A stretch of 64,000 bases of DNA from an uncultured Flavobacteriales bacterium (GCA_937899835.1 CALCCE010000095.1:49932-113931); one strand, 5' to 3'. Positions 18,347 to 27,656 are shown, numbered from the stretch's first letter. Notes: generated from the letters alone by a model not told the origin. Made by a program: numbers and translations.

Positions 18347-18381
18347 ATTGTATTGATGGTTTTATTTCAGCGCTAAGAGGG

Positions 18382-18389
18382 CAAAGGTA
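18382..18389 (-). promoter_or_regulatory. -7 box TACCTTTG before the DUF6252-like lipoprotein
   Basis: Minus-strand TACCTTTG, 35 bases before the ATG at 18346. The nearest TTG is 25 bases further up, longer than the usual spacer. Confidence 0.4.
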
Positions 18390-18413
18390 ACGAATTTGAG
18401 CAGTAGCCGAATA

Positions 18414-20762
18414 TCAACGTAAAACCCTGAATTCTACCCGTCGGTTTTCAGCGTGTTCTGCTTCCGAACAATCTGTGCCGTTGCCACAGCGGTTGACCAA
18501 TTGTGTTTCGCCAAAACCCTGATAAGTGATCCGGCCAGCGGCAACGCCTTTGCCGACAATGTATTGCCGTGCGGCTTTGGCCCGTTGTTGTGACAATTGC
18601 AAGTTGTAATCGTCATTGCCGCGGCTATCGGTGTGCGCACTCAATTCGATTTTTAACTTGGGATTCATACGCAGCACTTCGACCACCTTGTCCAACATCA
18701 GCCGGGTGTCTTCTTGTAATTGAGAGTCGTTGAGTGGGAAAAAGATTTTTTCCCGGATCACAACCTGCTTGCCGTTGGCTTGTAAGCCATCCGATTGAGC
18801 GAGGTCAAGCCACGGGTCTTCCACATAATAGTCGCTCAACTGGTGTTGATCTCCGGGTAAAAAAGTGTAGTTAAAATCCTTGTTCGGCTCCACTTTTATC
18901 CTTCGAATGGTATTGCCATCCACATCGGCCACGATTAGTGTACGCACTTTCAAAAGGCGCAGGTCATTTTCATCAATGTTCACAGAGTAATTCCTACCCG
19001 GAAACAGGTCCACAAATTTAAACCTGCCCTTTCCGTCAGTGGTGGTGGAGAAGCGGTTGCCTTTCCCATCGGTAAGTTGTAGTGGCAAGTTGGACATCGC
19101 TTCGGTAGCTCCATTGCCGGAGCGGAGTTGTCCCTGAATATCCATGCGTACCTCCGAGCGATCTACCATGAGCAACCGCACCAAGTTGGTGTTGCCCTCT
19201 TGCAATTGAAATTTAAGGGTGCCGGTAGTGCCAGCCGTCATCCGTTTGACCGGTCGGTAGTGATGGTCGGCGAGAATCACCGGTTGGTCCAACTCAGAAT
19301 CTTCCAACTGAAGCCGAACCAAATAATTGTTGTCAGCAGGTAATTTGGAGAATACAAAAGAGCCAAAAGCATTGGTGGTAACGGTTTCGATCACCTTACC
19401 GTTTTCATCTACTAATTCTATTTTGCGAAAGGCAAGGGGCTTCGATTCCTTACCACCCAAAATCAGCGCACCCGATATGATCTCTGTATCGTCTTCCAAG
19501 TGCAAGGTACCCATAGATACTTGTTCCGGTGGCAGCAATTCAAATTGAAACCCATCGGCACTCGGGGTAATTTCTTTGATGACCTCCCCTTGCTCGTTCA
19601 CAATTATGAGTTTGCCCAAACGTGCCAACTCTGGTCCTGAACTGAGGGCAATTTTCTGATTGATCACCAGATTGACGAAAGAAAAGATGCCGTTTTCATC
19701 GGTAGAAGCATAAAGTTGATTTCCAGCTGCGTCTACCAAAGTGAGGTTGGCTTTCTGAACCGGAGCTTTAGATGCTGCTACCAATAATTTGCCTTTCAGG
19801 TCCAAGGCCACTTCTGTTTCGGACAGCCGCAAGAGGTTGACTTCGTTTTCTGAACCTTTGAACGTTGCCTCAATGGTACCGGGAGCCATACTGCGGTAGC
19901 GCTGAATCCGGGTTCCGTGGCGGTTGGTCAATACATAATCGGTATCGGGAGGAATGGATCCGTCCTCAGCCTCCACTTGCACCATAAAGGCTTGATCAGC
20001 CGGGAGTTTAGCAAAAGTAAAGGCCCCTTTTTCGTTGGTAATGGTGGTCTCCAGCACATTTCCAGCTTCGTTTAAAAGGCGCACTACTTTGAATTGAAGG
20101 GGGGCTCCGGTTTGCGCTTGCTGAAAAATACCGGATATAGGTGTCAACTCGGAACCGGAAAAGTCGGTTGCTTTTTGCCGGGCAACAATAGCTTCTGAGG
20201 TCTGAAAAGCTGTTTCCGTAGGGTCGATGAAAAGACCTTTTTGGAAATTTTCCTGGTATACCTCATCGTCCATAAAGCCTTTTTCTTCCGAATTGTAGAT
20301 GAGGCGTGCGAAGGGTTGTTGAAATTTTTTGATGTTCAGATAGCCGATGTCAGGTTGAAACATGGCCACTTCGCTGATGTTGTAAACCGGCTCGATGCTC
20401 CAATCGGCGGAGGGAACCTGAGCCGTTAGCACTTCAAGAATAAGGTCGACATAGCCGGGCTTGGAAAAGAACACTTTGTGGTCGGCATCAAACTTCAAGC
20501 GAAACTCGAACCGGCCTTTGTTATCGGTGATTTGCTGTTCGATTTCCTGGCCAGCTTTTTCCACCTTAATGGTCACTCCTGATAGTTTGGAGCCCTCATC
20601 TACTACTTTTCCTTTGAGGGTAAGGAAACCCTTAGAGGTAGTTTGTGCGTCTGTTTCTGTGAAAGAAAAGATCAAAAACAAGCCAAATACCGCTACCAGT
20701 GGTAGTTTGTGAGCAAAATGTAGTAAGGCGCGAGACACTGGGAAAGAGTTGAATGAATGCAT
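18414..20762 (-). CDS. OmpA-family protein with five Cna/regulatory-like repeats
   Basis: 782 residues. A long N-region precedes the hydrophobic leader VAVFGLFLIFSF, cut near TDAQ. At least five related beta domains follow, each with a T-x-x-x-G-x-F-x-F strand pair (DNKGRFEF, NEKGAFTF, DENGIFSF, NAFGSFVF, DGKGRFKF), resembling carboxypeptidase-regulatory or Cna B domains. The C-terminus is an OmpA domain with AHTDSRGNDDYN and the matching Arg, so it should bind peptidoglycan. It is probably a periplasmic stalk linking the wall to the outer membrane. The coiled-coil gene lies divergently across a 230-base gap. Confidence 0.85.
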   Translation of the reverse strand: MHSFNSFPVSRALLHFAHKLPLVAVFGLFLIFSFTETDAQTTSKGFLTLKGKVVDEGSKLSGVTIKVEKAGQEIEQQITDNKGRFEFRLKFDADHKVFFSKPGYVDLILEVLTAQVPSADWSIEPVYNISEVAMFQPDIGYLNIKKFQQPFARLIYNSEEKGFMDDEVYQENFQKGLFIDPTETAFQTSEAIVARQKATDFSGSELTPISGIFQQAQTGAPLQFKVVRLLNEAGNVLETTITNEKGAFTFAKLPADQAFMVQVEAEDGSIPPDTDYVLTNRHGTRIQRYRSMAPGTIEATFKGSENEVNLLRLSETEVALDLKGKLLVAASKAPVQKANLTLVDAAGNQLYASTDENGIFSFVNLVINQKIALSSGPELARLGKLIIVNEQGEVIKEITPSADGFQFELLPPEQVSMGTLHLEDDTEIISGALILGGKESKPLAFRKIELVDENGKVIETVTTNAFGSFVFSKLPADNNYLVRLQLEDSELDQPVILADHHYRPVKRMTAGTTGTLKFQLQEGNTNLVRLLMVDRSEVRMDIQGQLRSGNGATEAMSNLPLQLTDGKGNRFSTTTDGKGRFKFVDLFPGRNYSVNIDENDLRLLKVRTLIVADVDGNTIRRIKVEPNKDFNYTFLPGDQHQLSDYYVEDPWLDLAQSDGLQANGKQVVIREKIFFPLNDSQLQEDTRLMLDKVVEVLRMNPKLKIELSAHTDSRGNDDYNLQLSQQRAKAARQYIVGKGVAAGRITYQGFGETQLVNRCGNGTDCSEAEHAENRRVEFRVLR

Positions 20763-20782
20763 TCGGATGAGCCTGGTATATT

Positions 20783-20790
20783 CAAAACTA
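20783..20790 (-). promoter_or_regulatory. -7 box TAGTTTTG before the Cna-repeat OmpA gene
   Basis: Minus-strand TAGTTTTG, 20 bases before the ATG at 20762, in the divergent gap of about 230 bases. No equally good box was found for the coiled-coil gene; TAATTTCG at about 20911 is one base off. Confidence 0.4.
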
Positions 20791-20993
20791 TCAAATTTCC
20801 ATTACGCGTACTTTCCCTTAGCGTTTCAATCTTTATGTAACTATTTCACAAAAAACAATTCTTACTTCTGGCACAACCTTGTAATTCCCACAATTGACAC
20901 ATTGGTAATTTCGAGTAGTACAGATTAGGTTAACATGGTCATTTTTAATATTTTCAAGCCATCCAATTCAGGCTTACGATCATCAGTCGGGTG

Positions 20994-23900
20994 ATGTTCA
21001 ACTCGCTTCGTCATATCATTTTGGCAGGACTTTGCTGTTTTGCGCTCTTGCTAATCCTTCCCAGCGAAAGTTTAGCTCAAGAGCGTAAGAAAAAAGAAAA
21101 AACCGAGCAAGAACTCTTAGAGGAGGAAATTGAGGCCGAAATTAGGGCAGAGCTAGAAGCGGCTGAAGCCGAAGAAAAAGCCGAAAAACAGCGCGAAAAA
21201 GAGGAGAAAGCACAGCAAAAGGCGGCAGAGGAAGAACGCAAACGAAAAGAACGAGAAGAAGCGGCTGAACTCGCAGCAGCTAAGAAAGCAGAAGCCGAAA
21301 AGGCAGCCAAAGAAGCTGCGGCCAACGAACGGTACAACAAACTGGTAGCGGCCGGCGATAAATTTTTAAGTGACAACAATTTTGCCAAGGCAGCGGAGGC
21401 GTATAAAGAAGCACAAAAGGTAAAACCAACCGAAAGCTATCCTACGAGCCAAATTGGAGTGGTAGACCAAAAACGCAAAGCCGCTGAGGAGGAGGCACGC
21501 AAGAAAGCGGAGGCAGCTGCCATTGAGAAAAAGTATCAGGAACAAATACTTCTTGGCGACAAGGCCCTGACCGCCGGCAAATGGGACGATGCACGCAATG
21601 CATACAACGGAGCACTGAAAGTAAAATCGGGGGCGAAATACCCAACCGAAAAAATTGCGGAAGCCAACCGAAAGGAGAAACAGCAGGAAGAAGCCCGAAA
21701 AGCTGCCGAAGAAAAAGCCGCTAAGGACAAAAAATACCAGGACCTGATCGCCAAAGCCGATGGGGAATTGAAAGGCAAGCAATACGATGCGGCCATTGCT
21801 ACTTACCGGGAGGCCTTGGTGGTAAAACCCAACGAAGCCTACCCCAAATCCAAAATTAGTGAGGCCGATCAGGCCAAGGCTGCTGAAGAAGCAGCACGCA
21901 AAGCTGCAGAGGCAGCTGCGGCCAAAGACAAAGAATACAACGACCTGATTGCCAAGGCAGACCAGTTGCTGGCTGGGAAATCGTTTGATGATGCGCGAAA
22001 GGCTTATCAGGATGCTTTGAAGGTAAAGCCCGAAGAAGCTTATCCCACGAAAAAAATTGCGGAAGCAGAGAAATTAAAGGCTGAAGCGGAATCGGCCAAA
22101 CTGGACGCAGACTACCAGACCAAGGTAGACCGCGGGGATCAGTTGTTGAACGAAAAGAAGTGGGAAGAAGCCCGGTTGGCTTATCAGGATGCCCTCAAGG
22201 TGAAGCCAAATGAAAGTTATCCCACCAAGCAAATTGAAACCGTTGATCGGTTGAAAGCCGAAGAAATAGCTGCTAAAAAAGCGGCTGAGGAAGAAGCTGC
22301 GCGTTTGGCTGCTGAAGAGGAAGCCCGAAAAAAGGCCGAGGCCGAACAAGCGGCTGAAGACAAAAAATACAACGATCTGATCGCCAAAGCCGATCAATAC
22401 TTTGATACCGGGAACTATGCTGAAGCCAAGTTGACTTATTCCGAAGCCGGCACGGTGAAACCGGAGGAGAAATACCCTTCCACCCGAATTAAAGAAGCTG
22501 AAAAAGCCATTGCCGATGCTGAAACAGCCCGATTGGCAGAAGAAGAAGCGGCACGCATCAAAGCTGAGGAGGAGGCTGCTGCTAAAAAAGCTGCGGAAGA
22601 AAAGGCCGCCATAGACAAGCAGTACAACGACTTGATTGCTTCGGCAGACAAATATTTTGGTGAAAAAAACTACAACGAAGCCCGATTGACTTACAAAGAA
22701 GCCGCTGCCGTAAAATCGGATGAAAGTTATCCTGGTGAGCAATTAAAAGCCATTGACCGCCTTGAAAAAGAAGCCGCGGAGGCCGAAGAAGCTGCACGTA
22801 AAGCTGCCGAAGAGGAGGCCAAACGCAAGGCCGAAGAAGAAGCCGCAGCCCGCAAAGCGGAAGAGGAAGCGGCCAAGCTAAAAGCCAAAGAGGAAGAAGC
22901 GGCAGCCAAGCGCAAGGAAGAAGAGGAAGCAGCAGCCCGCAAAGCTGCCGAAGAAGCAGCGCAACGCAAAGCCGAGGAAGCGGAAGCAGCTCGTAAAGCC
23001 GAGGAAGAAACGGCCAGGCAGAAAGCCAAAGAAGAGGAGGCGGCTCGCAAAGCGGCTGAAGAAGCAGCGCAACGCAAAGCCGAGGAAGCGGAAGCAGCCC
23101 GGAAAGCTGAAGAAGAGGCGGCCATGCAGAAAGCCAAAGAAGAGGAAGCCGCTCGTAAAGCGGCCGAGGAACAAGCCCGCAAAGAAGCCGAAAAGGCCGA
23201 AAAGGCAGCTGCTGAGGCCGCCAAACGTGAAGCTGAAGAAGCTGAAGCCGCTAAGAAAGCCGCTGAAGAACAAGCCCAACGCGAAGCCGAAGAAGCCGAA
23301 AAGGCTCGATTATCTGCTGAAAAAGCGGCCAAGGAAGCCGAAGCTAAGAAAGCAGCCGAGGCCGAAGCGGCTAAAAAAGCTGCGGAGAAGGCGGCAAAAG
23401 AAGCGGCAGACCAAAAAGCCAAAGAAGAAGCTGCAGCCAAAAAAGCCGCCGAGGAAGCGGCAAAGCAAAAAGCTGCAGAAGAGGAAGCAGCACGAAAAGC
23501 AGCAGAGCTCGAAGCTAAAAAACAGGCCAAAGAAGCCGAAAAAGCACAGATCGCAGCCGAAAAAGCCGCCCGAGAAGAATACGAAGTGCTCATTGTCGCT
23601 GCGGATGAGTTGCACCTCGCCAAAAGTTATACCGAAGCCAAAACCAAGTATCAATTGGCGTCCCGCTTGCAGCCTACTGAAGAATACCCCAAGGGTAAGA
23701 TTGCCGAAATCGACGAGTTGCTCAAACGACAAGCGGAGAAAGCCAGAAAAGCTGCCGAGGTGGCTGAAAAAGCGGAAGCAGCAAAACAAGCTGCCAAAGC
23801 GGAAGCCGAACGCAAAGCTGCTCAGGCCGCTCAACGCCAACAGGAATTGGCCGAACAACGCCAAAAATTAGAAGAAGCCAAGCGCAAAGCGGCCGCTAAA

Positions 23901-24203
23901 GCTCCACGACCCGCCGGCGGTGGAGGTGGTTTTCAAACCTTTAGTCTCGAAGACGATGGAGTGCTGCGGGAGCGAAAAGACAAGTTGAAGTTCTATGAGG
24001 ACCTGGCCCGGAGGTATCCTGAAGGCGTCACCGAAGAGGTAGTTCAGGACGATGAAAAGAAAAAAGTGATCCGCCGGATAGTGGTCAAAGAAGGCCGAGG
24101 CAACGAATACACCAAGGTCATCCACCATTGGGGAGGTGTCTTCTACTTCAGAAATGGGGTAAACATCTCTCCCTACACCTTCGAAAACGAAACCCGAACC
24201 TGA
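20994..24203 (+). CDS. Exported Ala/Glu/Lys-rich coiled-coil protein with eight 48-residue modules
   Basis: 1069 residues from the ATG at 20994 (the GTG just before is in frame). A signal peptide ends ESLAQ. Seven copies of a helix-pair module with the core GDKAL...A...Y..AL.VKP.E.YP...I lie between residues 110 and 590, separated by charged helices. A 270-residue stretch made almost only of Ala, Glu and Lys follows, then an eighth module (about 860-908), another charged helix, a Gly-rich hinge and a compact 90-residue C-terminal domain (RRIVVKEGRGNEYTKV, HWGGVFYFRNG). The modules look TPR-like. The same module occurs four times in the PorE-like protein at 8579. A structural, envelope-spanning role is inferred; no enzymatic motif is visible. 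Confidence 0.85.
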   Translation: MFNSLRHIILAGLCCFALLLILPSESLAQERKKKEKTEQELLEEEIEAEIRAELEAAEAEEKAEKQREKEEKAQQKAAEEERKRKEREEAAELAAAKKAEAEKAAKEAAANERYNKLVAAGDKFLSDNNFAKAAEAYKEAQKVKPTESYPTSQIGVVDQKRKAAEEEARKKAEAAAIEKKYQEQILLGDKALTAGKWDDARNAYNGALKVKSGAKYPTEKIAEANRKEKQQEEARKAAEEKAAKDKKYQDLIAKADGELKGKQYDAAIATYREALVVKPNEAYPKSKISEADQAKAAEEAARKAAEAAAAKDKEYNDLIAKADQLLAGKSFDDARKAYQDALKVKPEEAYPTKKIAEAEKLKAEAESAKLDADYQTKVDRGDQLLNEKKWEEARLAYQDALKVKPNESYPTKQIETVDRLKAEEIAAKKAAEEEAARLAAEEEARKKAEAEQAAEDKKYNDLIAKADQYFDTGNYAEAKLTYSEAGTVKPEEKYPSTRIKEAEKAIADAETARLAEEEAARIKAEEEAAAKKAAEEKAAIDKQYNDLIASADKYFGEKNYNEARLTYKEAAAVKSDESYPGEQLKAIDRLEKEAAEAEEAARKAAEEEAKRKAEEEAAARKAEEEAAKLKAKEEEAAAKRKEEEEAAARKAAEEAAQRKAEEAEAARKAEEETARQKAKEEEAARKAAEEAAQRKAEEAEAARKAEEEAAMQKAKEEEAARKAAEEQARKEAEKAEKAAAEAAKREAEEAEAAKKAAEEQAQREAEEAEKARLSAEKAAKEAEAKKAAEAEAAKKAAEKAAKEAADQKAKEEAAAKKAAEEAAKQKAAEEEAARKAAELEAKKQAKEAEKAQIAAEKAAREEYEVLIVAADELHLAKSYTEAKTKYQLASRLQPTEEYPKGKIAEIDELLKRQAEKARKAAEVAEKAEAAKQAAKAEAERKAAQAAQRQQELAEQRQKLEEAKRKAAAKAPRPAGGGGGFQTFSLEDDGVLRERKDKLKFYEDLARRYPEGVTEEVVQDDEKKKVIRRIVVKEGRGNEYTKVIHHWGGVFYFRNGVNISPYTFENETRT
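21326..22740 (+). repeat. Seven in-frame copies of a 48-residue module
   Basis: Modules start near 21326, 21530, 21730, 21930, 22109, 22362 and 22616, so the spacing varies from about 180 to 255 bases while the 144-base core is constant. Invariant features are Y at position 2-3, G/A-D at 9-10, Y/F-x-x-A near 20, Y near 27, VK(P/S) near 33-35 and YP near 39-40. An eighth copy begins near 23575. Confidence 0.85.
22755..23570 (+). repeat. Low-complexity Ala/Glu/Lys coding tract
   Basis: About 815 bases made of near-repeats of GCx-GAx-GAx and AAx-GCx codons, with longer duplicated blocks (for example around 22962-23030 and 23052-23120, both encoding AEEAAQRKAEEAEAARKAEE). The protein is a predicted single long charged helix. 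Such tracts expand and contract by recombination, so length may differ between strains. Confidence 0.85.
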
Positions 24204-24212
24204 TAAATAGGT

Positions 24213-24947
24213 TTAGTGAGCGTTTTCACTTCCCTCTAAAGCAGTTGCTTTTTCGTTGTAATAAACGGCTTGTTCCTGATTGCCCTGCCTTTCATTGGCA
24301 AAAGCGGCTATGTGGAAAGCATCCGTGTAAACGGAATCCAACTTAAGGGCCATTTCTGCATCGGTAAGCATTTCCTGAAACTTGCCCAGTTCTCCGAAAG
24401 CAATGGCTCGCTTCACATAAAATTCTGGAGTGGAGGAATTGACCCGAATGGCCCTGCTGTGGAGTTTGATGGCTTTTCCGTACTCCTTCATTTCAAACAA
24501 GATCATGCCTTTCACATACCAGGCGTGTCCAACTTTTTCCCGGCCCATGCGCAAGGCATGATTGATGTCTTTTAGCGCAGCCTTGAGGTTTCCAAGGTAC
24601 ATTTGGCACTCCGCCTTTAGCTCCACAGCTTCCACATGGTAGGGGAAAAGGCTCACCTCCTGATCGAAAAAAGGAATCGCTTTTTCGTATTCCTCCATCT
24701 CATAGTAGGCCCGTCCGATTTGATAGTGTACCCGTTGGAAGATACTATCCAGCTCCAGGGCCTTGTTCAAGTGAATCAAGGCTGCCTCCGGCTCTCCGGC
24801 GTTGATCAGGGAATCGCCATGGTTGTAGGATTTACCCGCCAATTTTCTATAGTCTATCTTCTTGTCGTCTCCAGGCTTAGAACAGGCTCCTAAAAAGGCG
24901 ACTAAAAAGACCAGCACAAGGCTGAATAACCGAATCAATTTGCTCAT
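24213..24947 (-). CDS. TPR lipoprotein
   Basis: 244 residues from the ATG at 24947; an in-frame GTG lies 6 bases upstream. The lipobox AFLGAC places the lipid on about Cys22. Five to six tetratricopeptide repeats fill the rest (GEPEAALIHLNKALELD, MEEYEKAIPFFDQEV, LGNLKAALKDINHAL, MKEYGKAIKLHSRAI). A scaffold role in the envelope is likely; partners are unknown. Its 3' end faces the coiled-coil gene across 9 bases, with no room for a separate terminator. Confidence 0.88.
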   Translation of the reverse strand: MSKLIRLFSLVLVFLVAFLGACSKPGDDKKIDYRKLAGKSYNHGDSLINAGEPEAALIHLNKALELDSIFQRVHYQIGRAYYEMEEYEKAIPFFDQEVSLFPYHVEAVELKAECQMYLGNLKAALKDINHALRMGREKVGHAWYVKGMILFEMKEYGKAIKLHSRAIRVNSSTPEFYVKRAIAFGELGKFQEMLTDAEMALKLDSVYTDAFHIAAFANERQGNQEQAVYYNEKATALEGSENAH

Positions 24948-24969
24948 CTGCACGCATTCAAAAACGGTG

Positions 24970-24977
24970 CAAAATTA
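24970..24977 (-). promoter_or_regulatory. -7 box TAATTTTG before the TPR lipoprotein
   Basis: Minus-strand TAATTTTG, 22 bases before the ATG at 24947. No TTG at the -33 distance. Confidence 0.4.
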
Positions 24978-25030
24978 GGTAAAGTGTTCGAAATCCGGAT
25001 TCTTAAGTTTCGGTAAGCCTCGAATGGTTG

Positions 25031-26983
25031 TCAAGACCGGCCAAGGTGGGCAAAGCCCCTGAAAATTATTTCCAGGTCGTTGAGCAGGCGGTATTCCATG
25101 GCATAGAGCCGGTTGAGCTTTTCCGCTACTTCGTCGGGAGAGGTGCGCGACATGCGGTCCAAGGGAGTAAGTACCCCAGGTCGAATTTTAGGAAGTTCGG
25201 CCAAAGCGCCCGGATAGTTGAAATAACCCACCCAGGAAAAATGGCCGGAAAGTACCTGAAAGATGTTGCGCAAAAAGCCCACCGGTTTTCGGACCAAAAA
25301 AGCTCCCAAAGGCCAGGAAAGTAGGAATAGTAGCGATAACACCACATCCAGCAGCCGCTTTTTTCGGCGGGCATTCTCCCGATCGATGGATTGAGCATCC
25401 ATCACGTATAATTCGCCAGAAGTGTTCAGAGAATTACTGCCAATGATGTACTCTGCTTCATCCGGGGCAATTTTGAATTCAAGGTCTTCGCCCTCCAAGC
25501 GCACCATTTGGGCAATGATTTCTTTGTGTGGCAAGTCCCGTGTGCTGAATATCACTTCATCAATACGAAACACCCGCACCAATTCAGGCAATTGCGACAA
25601 GGTGCCTACAAAATCGGGGTGATCGGCCTCGGTTTGGTTGTGAGGGTTTACCGGAGCAATAAAGTCGGTTTGCAGCACTGTTTTGTGCAGCAGGCCCTGA
25701 ATTCTATTCCTTTCGTCGGCTCCGCCAACAATGGCCACGCGTTTTTTCAACTGTTCGCCCACTTCAAAATCGCCTACCGGTATCAGGTGAAACACCCACC
25801 TGTAGAGCAGAGTGGTGAACAAACCCCAAACCGTACCGAGCAAGATCAAGGCACGGGAAAACCGCATGCTCTCGGGCAGCAGGGCATAGGCAATGAGGAT
25901 GATGGCAGTACCGGTCATGACTCCGCTGGCCACCTTGTGCAGCCGAATGGGTTTTTCATAGCCGCCAACGCCGAAAATAGCAAACAACCATACCAGGGCA
26001 TAAAACGGAAAAGCAAAGGCAATCAGGTCTTCCTCGTATTTGATGCCGGTTGCATTTTGATAATAGGCTTTGAGTAAAAACAAACCCACCAAAAAGGTGG
26101 CTGCATCCAGCACGGGCAATACACTGCGGTATATCAGGCGACTAAACACCGCCAGGCCCGCTCGGAGCCATATGGCCACGTTGATGAGGAAAGAAAAGAT
26201 CCAGGCCGATTGCTTGGCAAAATGCTTCTTCGCAAAAATCACCATGGCCTTGTAGAACACAAAAACATAGTTGACGCTGCTCTTTTTAGTGCTCTCCCCT
26301 TTGTAGTGAATAATCGATGTGTTGGGGAAATAATAATTTTTGTACCCTCCCAGAATGATGCGGTAACTCAGGTCGATGTCTTCGCCATACATAAAGAAGG
26401 CTTCGTCCAGCAGTCCTACTTTGTCGAGAGCGGCTTTCCGCATCAGCATAAAAGCGCCCGAAAGCACTTCAATCTCATGTGTTTCTTCCCGGTTGAGATA
26501 GCCCAGGTGATAGCGGCCAAATTTTCGCGATTGGGGAAACAAACTGGACAGGCCAAAAATTTTGTAAAAGGCTACTGCTGGGGTGGGCAAGCCGCGTTTG
26601 GACTCGGGCAGAAAACGGCCCTTACCATCTACCATGTGGACGCCCAGACCACCGGAATCTGGGTGTTGGTCCATAAAATCGACCACCTGTTGAAACGTAT
26701 CTTCTCCCACCAGGGTATCCGGGTTGAGCAGCAATACGTATTCTCCCTTGGCTTCTCGCATGGCTTGGTTGTTGGCCCTGGAGAAGCCCACATTGTCCTG
26801 ATTGGCCACGAGCCGAACCTCAGGGTACTTCTCCCTGACCATCTCAATCGAGCCATCGGTAGAGCAGTTGTCTACCACCACCACCTCGGTCGCTACTTTT
26901 TGGGCAGCCACCTGAACCGATCGTAGACAGTGGTCTAGAAAATAACGGACGTTGTAGTTTACAATGACAACGGTGAGTTTCAC
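25031..26983 (-). CDS. GT2 glycosyltransferase fused to a degenerate phosphoglycosyl transferase
   Basis: 650 residues from a GTG at 26983. Residues 1-230 are a family 2 glycosyltransferase of the rhamnosyltransferase type (VIVNYN, DNCSTDGS, LLLNPDT as the DxD equivalent, MYGEDIDLSYR). Several membrane helices (about 265-400) and a Rossmann-like nucleotide domain (VAIVGGADERNRI, about 418-540) follow, as in WcaJ/WbaP-type polyprenyl-phosphate sugar transferases. The last 105 residues start like their catalytic module (KKRLLDVVLSLLFLLSWPLG) but jump straight to FQVLSGHFSWVGY and IRPGVLTP. The stretch with the RQ-R-G and Asp-Glu catalytic motifs is missing. Probably active as a glycosyltransferase only, in surface polysaccharide assembly. 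Confidence 0.87.
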   Translation of the reverse strand: MKLTVVIVNYNVRYFLDHCLRSVQVAAQKVATEVVVVDNCSTDGSIEMVREKYPEVRLVANQDNVGFSRANNQAMREAKGEYVLLLNPDTLVGEDTFQQVVDFMDQHPDSGGLGVHMVDGKGRFLPESKRGLPTPAVAFYKIFGLSSLFPQSRKFGRYHLGYLNREETHEIEVLSGAFMLMRKAALDKVGLLDEAFFMYGEDIDLSYRIILGGYKNYYFPNTSIIHYKGESTKKSSVNYVFVFYKAMVIFAKKHFAKQSAWIFSFLINVAIWLRAGLAVFSRLIYRSVLPVLDAATFLVGLFLLKAYYQNATGIKYEEDLIAFAFPFYALVWLFAIFGVGGYEKPIRLHKVASGVMTGTAIILIAYALLPESMRFSRALILLGTVWGLFTTLLYRWVFHLIPVGDFEVGEQLKKRVAIVGGADERNRIQGLLHKTVLQTDFIAPVNPHNQTEADHPDFVGTLSQLPELVRVFRIDEVIFSTRDLPHKEIIAQMVRLEGEDLEFKIAPDEAEYIIGSNSLNTSGELYVMDAQSIDRENARRKKRLLDVVLSLLFLLSWPLGAFLVRKPVGFLRNIFQVLSGHFSWVGYFNYPGALAELPKIRPGVLTPLDRMSRTSPDEVAEKLNRLYAMEYRLLNDLEIIFRGFAHLGRS

Positions 26984-27026
26984 ACGCGCGAGATCAATGA
27001 AAGCTGGCTAAGATACCATTTTAGCC

Positions 27027-27644
27027 TTAGCGGGAAAGGGTTGCTTCATAAGGAGTGCGGTGGAGAATGGACCGGCCAAGAGTAACTTCGTCGGTATATT
27101 CCAACTCATCGCCAATGGCTACTCCACGCGCAATGGTGGTGATGTTTACCTCAAAAGGAGCCAGTTTTTTGTAGAGGTAGAAATTCGTCGTATCGCCTTC
27201 CATGGTCGTGCTTAAGGCAAGTATCACTTCCTTAATTTCTCCTTCTGCCACCCGATTCACCAGAGATTCTATTTGTAGGTCGTTGGGGCCTACCCCGTCC
27301 ATTGGAGAAATCACACCGCCCAAAACATGGTAAAAACCTTTGAATTGCTGGGTGTTTTCCACCGCAATGATGTCGCGCATATCTTCCACCACGCACAGCA
27401 GTGCCACTTCCCTTTTGGGGTTGCGGCAAATGCTACACAACTCGGTTTCACAGAGGTTGTGGCACCGGGAGCAAAATTGGACCTCGTTGCGCATCCGAAT
27501 AAAGGCATTTCCAAAAGCACTTACTTCTTCGGGCGATTGTTTCAACAAATGCAGGGCAAGCCGCAGGGCGGTCTTCCGTCCGATTCCGGGAAGCGAAGCA
27601 AATTGTTCTACCGCCTGGTCCAACAAAGAAGAAGGGAGATCCAT
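27027..27644 (-). CDS. recR: Recombination protein RecR
   Basis: 205 residues, the normal size. Helix-hairpin-helix near [14 protein letters not shown] (17-30), four-Cys zinc finger with Cys58, Cys61, Cys70 and Cys73, then a Toprim domain ([23 protein letters not shown]) and a C-terminal Walker-B-like tail ([18 protein letters not shown]). RecR forms a ring clamp with RecO and RecF for gap repair. It lies 43 bases upstream of the glycosyltransferase gene and may share its transcript. Confidence 0.97.
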   Translation of the reverse strand: MDLPSSLLDQAVEQFASLPGIGRKTALRLALHLLKQSPEEVSAFGNAFIRMRNEVQFCSRCHNLCETELCSICRNPKREVALLCVVEDMRDIIAVENTQQFKGFYHVLGGVISPMDGVGPNDLQIESLVNRVAEGEIKEVILALSTTMEGDTTNFYLYKKLAPFEVNITTIARGVAIGDELEYTDEVTLGRSILHRTPYEATLSR

Positions 27645-27648
27645 ACCT

Positions 27649-27656
27649 CAAAAATA
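27649..27656 (-). promoter_or_regulatory. -7 box TATTTTTG before recR
   Basis: Minus-strand TATTTTTG, only 4 bases before the ATG at 27644, so the message would start at or very near the start codon if this box is used. Confidence 0.4.

Noticed and set aside
21077..23871. Long open frames antisense to and out of frame with the coiled-coil gene (Ser/Ala/Phe-rich or Lys/Pro-rich proteins)
   Set aside because: They are a by-product of the GAx/GCx/AAx codon bias of the low-complexity tract. They have no start context and no protein-like composition.
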